Of a stretch of 27,727 bases of DNA, positions 23,907 through 27,727 are shown piece after piece. The position numbers and the translations under genes were made by a program. The notes under the pieces are model-generated. The model searched no databases and was not told the origin of the DNA. It worked only from the letters and a program-made list of their open reading frames with translations. The stretch's first letter is position 1, and the number at the start of each line of letters is the position of its first letter. Source of the stretch: CALFXN01 sp937957815 (lineage in GTDB: Bacteria > Synergistota > Synergistia > Synergistales > Aminobacteriaceae); NCBI GenBank assembly GCA_036788195.1, contig DAIQNX010000040.1:1-27727 (forward strand). Reading direction: 5' to 3'.

Positions 23907-26243
23907 TCAGGAAACGCCACGTCGCCCGATCTCCCGGAGGACCTTCTCGGGCGTCATCGGAAGATCGAACATGCGAATTCCGATCGCATCGAATATCGCA
24001 TTGGCGATAGCGGGGGCCGGTCCGTTGATGCCGATTTCTGCAATCGATTTCGCGCCAAAGGGCCCCGTTGGCTCGAAGGAATCGAGAACGATCGTCTTCA
24101 TCGGCGGAACGTCGGCTGCGGTGTAGATTTTGTAGTCCCAGAAGGACGGATTCGTGACGCGTCCGCTGGAGTCGAACAGCAGCTCCTCGCAGAGTGCGAA
24201 ACTGATGCCGTTGACCGTCGCGCCTTCGATCTGTCCCTCGACCATTCGCGGATTCAGGGCGACGCCGCAATCGGCGACCGACACGAACGAGAGGACGCGA
24301 ACCGTTCCCGTACGGATATCAACTTCGACCTCGGCAAACTGGGCGATGAACGGAGCGGGCGATTCGTCGGCCACAAAGGATGCCGTCGCCTGAATCTGCG
24401 CCTGATTCGTCGTATACGTCGCCCGGCACGCGATATCTTCGAAGGAGACGGAACGGTCTGTCCGGATATCGACAACGCTCATGGCGCGAAGGGAAAGGGA
24501 CGTCGCGTCGCACTCCAGCATGGGTGCCGCGATCGAAAGGATTTGTTCACGGATCTTCTCCGAGCAGAGCTGCACCGCTTTTCCCGAGATGTACGTCGTC
24601 GAGGATGCGTACGCGCCGGTATCGAACGGAGTGAGGTCGGTATCGGACGAAAGGACGATGACCTTCTCCATGGGGAGCGTAAGCGTTTCGGCGGCAATCT
24701 GGGCCAGAATCGTATCGGAGCCCGTACCTATGTCGGTTGCGCCGACCATGAGATTGACCGACCCGTCGTCGTTCATCTTCATCCACGCCGAGCCCATATC
24801 CACGAGAGGGATTCCGGATCCCTGCATCGCAACGGCAAAACCGACTCCCCTCACGAAATCCCCGTTGCGGAGACGTTTGCCACGCTTTTCTTTCCAGCCG
24901 ATTTCGCGCGCTCCGGTATCGATGCATTCAGATAGGCGGCACGATTTGATAATCTGGCTGACTCCCTCGGTACCTTCGCCGATAGCCTTGAACACTTCGG
25001 ACGTTTCTCCTTCGCGAATGTGCTGCGCCTTTACGAAATCGGTCACATCGACGCCGAGACGACGCGCGAGAATATCGATCTGCTGATTCAGCGCGAAATA
25101 CCCCTGGGTGGCTCCGTATCCGCGATAGGCTCCTCCTGTCGGGAGATTTGTGTAGACGGTCCGCCCCGTAAAGGAGACGTTGGGGATTTTGTTCAGAAGC
25201 GGAAGGACTTTCGAACCGCCGTTCGAGAGAACCGTCAATCCGTGCGCTCCGTAGGCTCCCGCGTTCATGAGGTCGTCCATCTCGAGCGCGGTTATGGTTC
25301 CGTCGTTCTTCAGGCCGGTCTTGATCCGGACCCGGAACGGATGTCGCGTTCGCGAATTCATGAACACCTCTTTCCTCGAAAACTCGGCAATGACGTTTCT
25401 CCTCGTCCGAAGCGCGAAGAGCGCGACGACGGGTTCGAGTATGACCTCCTGTTTCGATCCGAATCCTCCTCCGACGCGGGGTTTGACGACGCGGATGCGT
25501 CCGACCGGAATTCCTGTCAGTTTGCTGACGATCCGTCGCGCATGGAATGGGACCTGGGTCGTCGATATGATGACGAGGCGCCCCGATTCGTCGAAAGAAG
25601 CGCTTGCAGCGTGAGGCTCCATGGCGCAGTGTTGCACGTATTGCGTGTGGTACGTGCATTCGTCGACGAAATCGGCCTCGGAGAATCCATTTTCGCAGTC
25701 GCCGAAGGAAAAAAGGACTTCTCCGACGAGATTCTCGTCCGGGCGGTACGGGACGGGAAGAGGCGCATAGGATCCGTCGTCGGCATGGAGTTTTGGAGAT
25801 TCGGGCTCCCCGGCCTGTTCCGGATCGAAAAGGGGGTTTCGCTGTGAATATTCGATTTTAAGTTTTTTGACGGCATTTTCGGCGATTTCCCTGCTTTCTG
25901 CAGCGACTGCGGCGACCCTGTCGCCCACGCACAGAACGCGTTTCGGGAAGAGCCTTGTGTCATAGGGAGACGGTTCCGGATACCCCTGTCCCGCCGTCGT
26001 ATGCAGCCGGTCGGGTGCGTTCCTGTACGAAAGAATGTCGATGACGCCGGGCATTGCGGTGGCGTCTTCCGTGTCGATTGACACGATGTCTGCGTGCGGA
26101 TACGGAGAATATGCGAATGCGACGAAAAGAGGGTGCCTGAGTTCGAAATCCATCGTGAATCGGCACACGCCACAGGCGAGGGAGAGAGAATCGATCTTCG
26201 GGACGGAAGAACCGATCACATGCGCAGATCGTGAATCATTCAT
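23907..26243 (-). CDS. xdhA: Molybdenum-cofactor subunit of a three-subunit xanthine dehydrogenase-like hydroxylase
   Basis: The 778-residue chain resembles E. coli XdhA in length and segments. Motifs include CAMEPHAA, VGGGFGSKQE, a TRHPFRVR stretch, NLPTGGAYRGYG (arginine near the Mo site) and the catalytic glutamate in GAKSIAE (Glu736). At the pterin-contact loop it reads DIGTGSDT, where the neighbouring hydroxylase has EMGQGAST. The two are thus different subfamilies rather than a recent duplication. The start overlaps the FeS subunit stop by 8 nt, with GGGGAGG 10 nt upstream. FAD, FeS and Mo genes run in the order B-C-A and form one enzyme. Assignment to xanthine is by family; related enzymes act on hypoxanthine, nicotinate or aldehydes. 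Confidence 0.92.
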   Translation of the reverse strand: MNDSRSAHVIGSSVPKIDSLSLACGVCRFTMDFELRHPLFVAFAYSPYPHADIVSIDTEDATAMPGVIDILSYRNAPDRLHTTAGQGYPEPSPYDTRLFPKRVLCVGDRVAAVAAESREIAENAVKKLKIEYSQRNPLFDPEQAGEPESPKLHADDGSYAPLPVPYRPDENLVGEVLFSFGDCENGFSEADFVDECTYHTQYVQHCAMEPHAASASFDESGRLVIISTTQVPFHARRIVSKLTGIPVGRIRVVKPRVGGGFGSKQEVILEPVVALFALRTRRNVIAEFSRKEVFMNSRTRHPFRVRIKTGLKNDGTITALEMDDLMNAGAYGAHGLTVLSNGGSKVLPLLNKIPNVSFTGRTVYTNLPTGGAYRGYGATQGYFALNQQIDILARRLGVDVTDFVKAQHIREGETSEVFKAIGEGTEGVSQIIKSCRLSECIDTGAREIGWKEKRGKRLRNGDFVRGVGFAVAMQGSGIPLVDMGSAWMKMNDDGSVNLMVGATDIGTGSDTILAQIAAETLTLPMEKVIVLSSDTDLTPFDTGAYASSTTYISGKAVQLCSEKIREQILSIAAPMLECDATSLSLRAMSVVDIRTDRSVSFEDIACRATYTTNQAQIQATASFVADESPAPFIAQFAEVEVDIRTGTVRVLSFVSVADCGVALNPRMVEGQIEGATVNGISFALCEELLFDSSGRVTNPSFWDYKIYTAADVPPMKTIVLDSFEPTGPFGAKSIAEIGINGPAPAIANAIFDAIGIRMFDLPMTPEKVLREIGRRGVS

Positions 26244-26703
26244 GGCGCTCGAGCCTCCCCGCAGCCAGTTTGACGGCTTCCACTATCTTCACGTATCCCG
26301 TACACCGGCACTGATTTCCGTCCAGGGCGGTCCGAATCTCGTCGTCGGATGGGTTGGGATTTCCCTCCAGCAACGCGAACGTTGCGAGAATCATTCCCGG
26401 AGTACAGAAGCCGCATTGAATCGCGCCGCAATCCACGAATGCCTGCTGGATCGGATGCGGCTTGTCTGGCGTTCCCAGCCCCGAAACGGTCAGTATGCTT
26501 TTCCCCGTTGCCGTGGCGGCATACACAAGGCAGGAGTTCACGAGTTTCCCCTCGAGAAGGACTGCGCACGCGCCGCAGCTGCCTTCCCTGCATCCACAGT
26601 GGACATCGGTATGTCCGTATCGCCGGAGGACGTCGAGAAGCGTTTCCCCGGGATCGAACGAGAACGTGTGTGTCGCGCCGTTAACGAGAAATCTTCCCTC
26701 CAT
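26236..26703 (-). CDS. xdhC: 2Fe-2S subunit of the three-subunit molybdenum hydroxylase
   Basis: The 155-residue protein carries both 2Fe-2S clusters of the xanthine dehydrogenase family. The ferredoxin-type cluster uses Cys38, 43, 46 and 58 (GC.EGSCGAC ... SC). The second uses Cys97, 100, 132 and 134 (CGFCTPGM ... CRCTGY). It passes electrons from the Mo centre to the FAD subunit. The ATG at 26703 lies 4 nt after the FAD-subunit stop, with AGAGGGG upstream; a start nine codons earlier would overlap that gene. Symbol follows E. coli, where XdhC is this iron-sulfur subunit; in Rhodobacter the name means a maturation chaperone. Confidence 0.95.
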   Translation of the reverse strand: MEGRFLVNGATHTFSFDPGETLLDVLRRYGHTDVHCGCREGSCGACAVLLEGKLVNSCLVYAATATGKSILTVSGLGTPDKPHPIQQAFVDCGAIQCGFCTPGMILATFALLEGNPNPSDDEIRTALDGNQCRCTGYVKIVEAVKLAAGRLERHE

Positions 26704-26707
26704 AAGA

Positions 26708-27538
26708 TTATCCCCTCTTCCCCGAAGCAAGCGAAATCAATTCCGAAAGACATCGTTCGAGGCGAACGGACGCGATGTCGCAAAGGAATCCGGAACTCCC
26801 GGCGGGCTTGTCCGCGAACGACAGCGGAAGCGACGTGCAAATCTTCCGGACATCGACTTCTTCCGGGGAATGTCCGTCGATGCCACGTTCAACGGTTTCA
26901 AGGCGAACGAAAAGGGATTTCACGCCCGTGACGACGATGCGAACTCCGGAAAATACGCCGTTGTCGAGGGCGGCAAGCGCCGTTACCGTGAAAGAAGGGT
27001 AATCGGATGCAACCCGTTTTTCCGGATGGAAAGAGGAAAACTCCTGTCGAAGGGGAATGCGCATCGAATGAATGAGAGAACCTTTGAGAAGAAGAGGCTT
27101 GTTTTCCCGGAACTCGGAGAGCGGGAACCCCCCGCGACTTCCGCCTTCAAGGAAAATCATGGCGTCGGACGCAACCGCCGGTCCCAGAATGCTCGACCAT
27201 GGCGGCAGCAACGCGAGGCTTCCGCCGACGGTGATGCGATTCCGCAATGGCGTCGAGGCCGATTGGGAGAGAGCTTTCGTGAGCACGTTATCGGGGAAGG
27301 AATTCCGAAGGGCGCGAATGACATCGGAATAGGTCGCCATTGCGCCGATATCGATCCATTCCTTCTCGATCCTGACGAAGTCGAGCCCGAGTTGCGAGAT
27401 GTCCAGCAACCCACCTCTTGTCGTGCGACCGCTTCGAAGGATATGGGTTCCGCCGCCGTGGACACGCAGCGATTCGTCCTGCAGAAGGGTAAGAGCTTCA
27501 TCCAGGCTTCGGGGGTGGAACCATATCAGGTCAGTCAT
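26708..27538 (-). CDS. xdhB: FAD-binding subunit of the three-subunit molybdenum hydroxylase
   Basis: The 276-residue protein fits the medium (CoxM/XdhB/YgfM-like) subunit that transfers electrons from the 2Fe-2S clusters to NAD+ or another acceptor. The first FAD pyrophosphate loop is GGGTHIL (residues 28-34). The second, usually TIGGN followed by small residues, is diverged here (TVGGSLALLPPWSS). The C-terminal CO-dehydrogenase flavoprotein domain is recognisable from SDYPSFTVTALAAL. It is at the short end of the family (E. coli XdhB 292). GGGAGG lies about 9 nt before the ATG at 27538. It is the first gene of the operon visible in the window. Confidence 0.9.
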   Translation of the reverse strand: MTDLIWFHPRSLDEALTLLQDESLRVHGGGTHILRSGRTTRGGLLDISQLGLDFVRIEKEWIDIGAMATYSDVIRALRNSFPDNVLTKALSQSASTPLRNRITVGGSLALLPPWSSILGPAVASDAMIFLEGGSRGGFPLSEFRENKPLLLKGSLIHSMRIPLRQEFSSFHPEKRVASDYPSFTVTALAALDNGVFSGVRIVVTGVKSLFVRLETVERGIDGHSPEEVDVRKICTSLPLSFADKPAGSSGFLCDIASVRLERCLSELISLASGKRG

Positions 27539-27727
27539 TTGCCGATCCTCCCGATGGAAAGAAAATTCAGGAACCCAAGGAATCGCACTTCCTCGGCACC
27601 CAGGTTCCGAAGAACTCGAATCGTGGATCGATGAACACGCTCACATCTCCACGATTCCGATGGCGATCTGTGACCCCGAACAGATCGTGATCCATTTGAG
27701 TGATCGTTTCGGGTCATTCTATCATGA
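27539..27727. other. Unassigned stretch upstream of the xdh operon, with a protein-like open frame on the plus strand
   Basis: No gene can be fixed in these 189 nt. A minus-strand frame of 60 codons ends in a TGA that overlaps the xdhB start (ATGA), but its Arg/Ser-rich translation looks like noise. The plus-strand frame in phase with 27543 is open to the window edge. Its later part is more protein-like (ELESWIDEHAHIST, then PMAICDPEQIVIHLSD) and has ordinary codon use. It has no ATG, GTG or TTG near its beginning and no ribosome binding site, so it could be a truncated gene, the 5' part of a divergent gene with its start at 27660, or chance. A TAGAAT with TG before it on the minus strand (27721-27716) could be a -10 box for xdhB, with its -35 outside the window. 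No clear terminator is present. Confidence 0.35.

Noticed and set aside
22746..24935. A 729-codon plus-strand open frame across ssnA and the xdhA-like gene
   Set aside because: It is a complementary shadow of two clearly coding minus-strand genes, with no recognisable motif or ribosome binding site.
19317..26243. Selenoprotein or selenium-dependent hydroxylase, judged from the ssnA/xdh context
   Set aside because: No in-frame TGA within the hydroxylase genes needs recoding, and no selenium-insertion or labile-selenium genes (yqeB, yqeC) are in the window.
27535..27717. A 60-codon minus-strand frame ending with an ATGA overlap with xdhB
   Set aside because: The overlap is suggestive, but the translation is Arg/Ser-rich without pattern, and the ATG has no ribosome binding site. 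Kept only as part of the unassigned edge region.

Overview
The 27.7 kb window is about 54-55% GC, and every gene I can support reads on the minus strand. It looks like a chromosomal stretch from a Gram-negative-type anaerobe that ferments amino acids or heterocycles. The reasons are a split B12-dependent methylmalonyl-CoA mutase with its MeaB chaperone, two molybdenum hydroxylases of the xanthine dehydrogenase family, a signal-peptide-bearing envelope protein, and a tig-clpP-clpX-lon-engB-valS-folC housekeeping run. Synergistota would fit, but this is an inference from gene content only; there is no rRNA or other phylogenetic marker I can place firmly. No rRNA, tRNA, IS element, phage gene or CRISPR array is visible.

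Layout in direction of transcription (high to low coordinates). (1) 27538-17965: a tight seven-gene catabolic operon. A three-subunit E. coli XdhABC-like molybdenum hydroxylase (FAD, 2Fe-2S and Mo subunits) comes first. It is followed by an SsnA-like aminohydrolase, a dihydroorotate/dihydropyrimidine dehydrogenase-like flavoprotein that lacks the usual catalytic cysteine, and a second molybdenum hydroxylase of Rhodobacter-like architecture (Mo subunit plus a fused FeS-FAD chain). Together these suggest deamination, hydroxylation and redox conversion of a purine, pyrimidine or related N-heterocycle. (2) 17968-17611: a monocistronic cold-shock protein gene with its own sigma70-type promoter and two tandem intrinsic terminators. 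Its -35 box contains the stop codon of the upstream operon. (3) 17591-5421: a long housekeeping operon for protein quality control and translation: tig, clpP, (internal terminator), clpX, lon, engB, valS, folC, yfiH/pgeF and a Gfo/Idh/MocA oxidoreductase. It ends at a terminator whose stem contains the last stop codon. (4) 5351-1: a new operon with a very good promoter (TTGCAC-17-TAGAAT). It encodes a two-helix membrane protein, an exported TPR/beta-propeller protein, methylmalonyl-CoA mutase large and small chains, MeaB, and the first 17 codons of a further gene.

Several genes use non-ATG starts (csp TTG; tig, clpX and meaB GTG), chosen from ribosome binding sites and from overlaps with upstream stops. 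The parts most worth a second look are the two-hydroxylase operon with its cysteine-less DHOD-like protein, the membrane/propeller pair that leads the mutase operon, and the small unassigned tail at 27539-27727.
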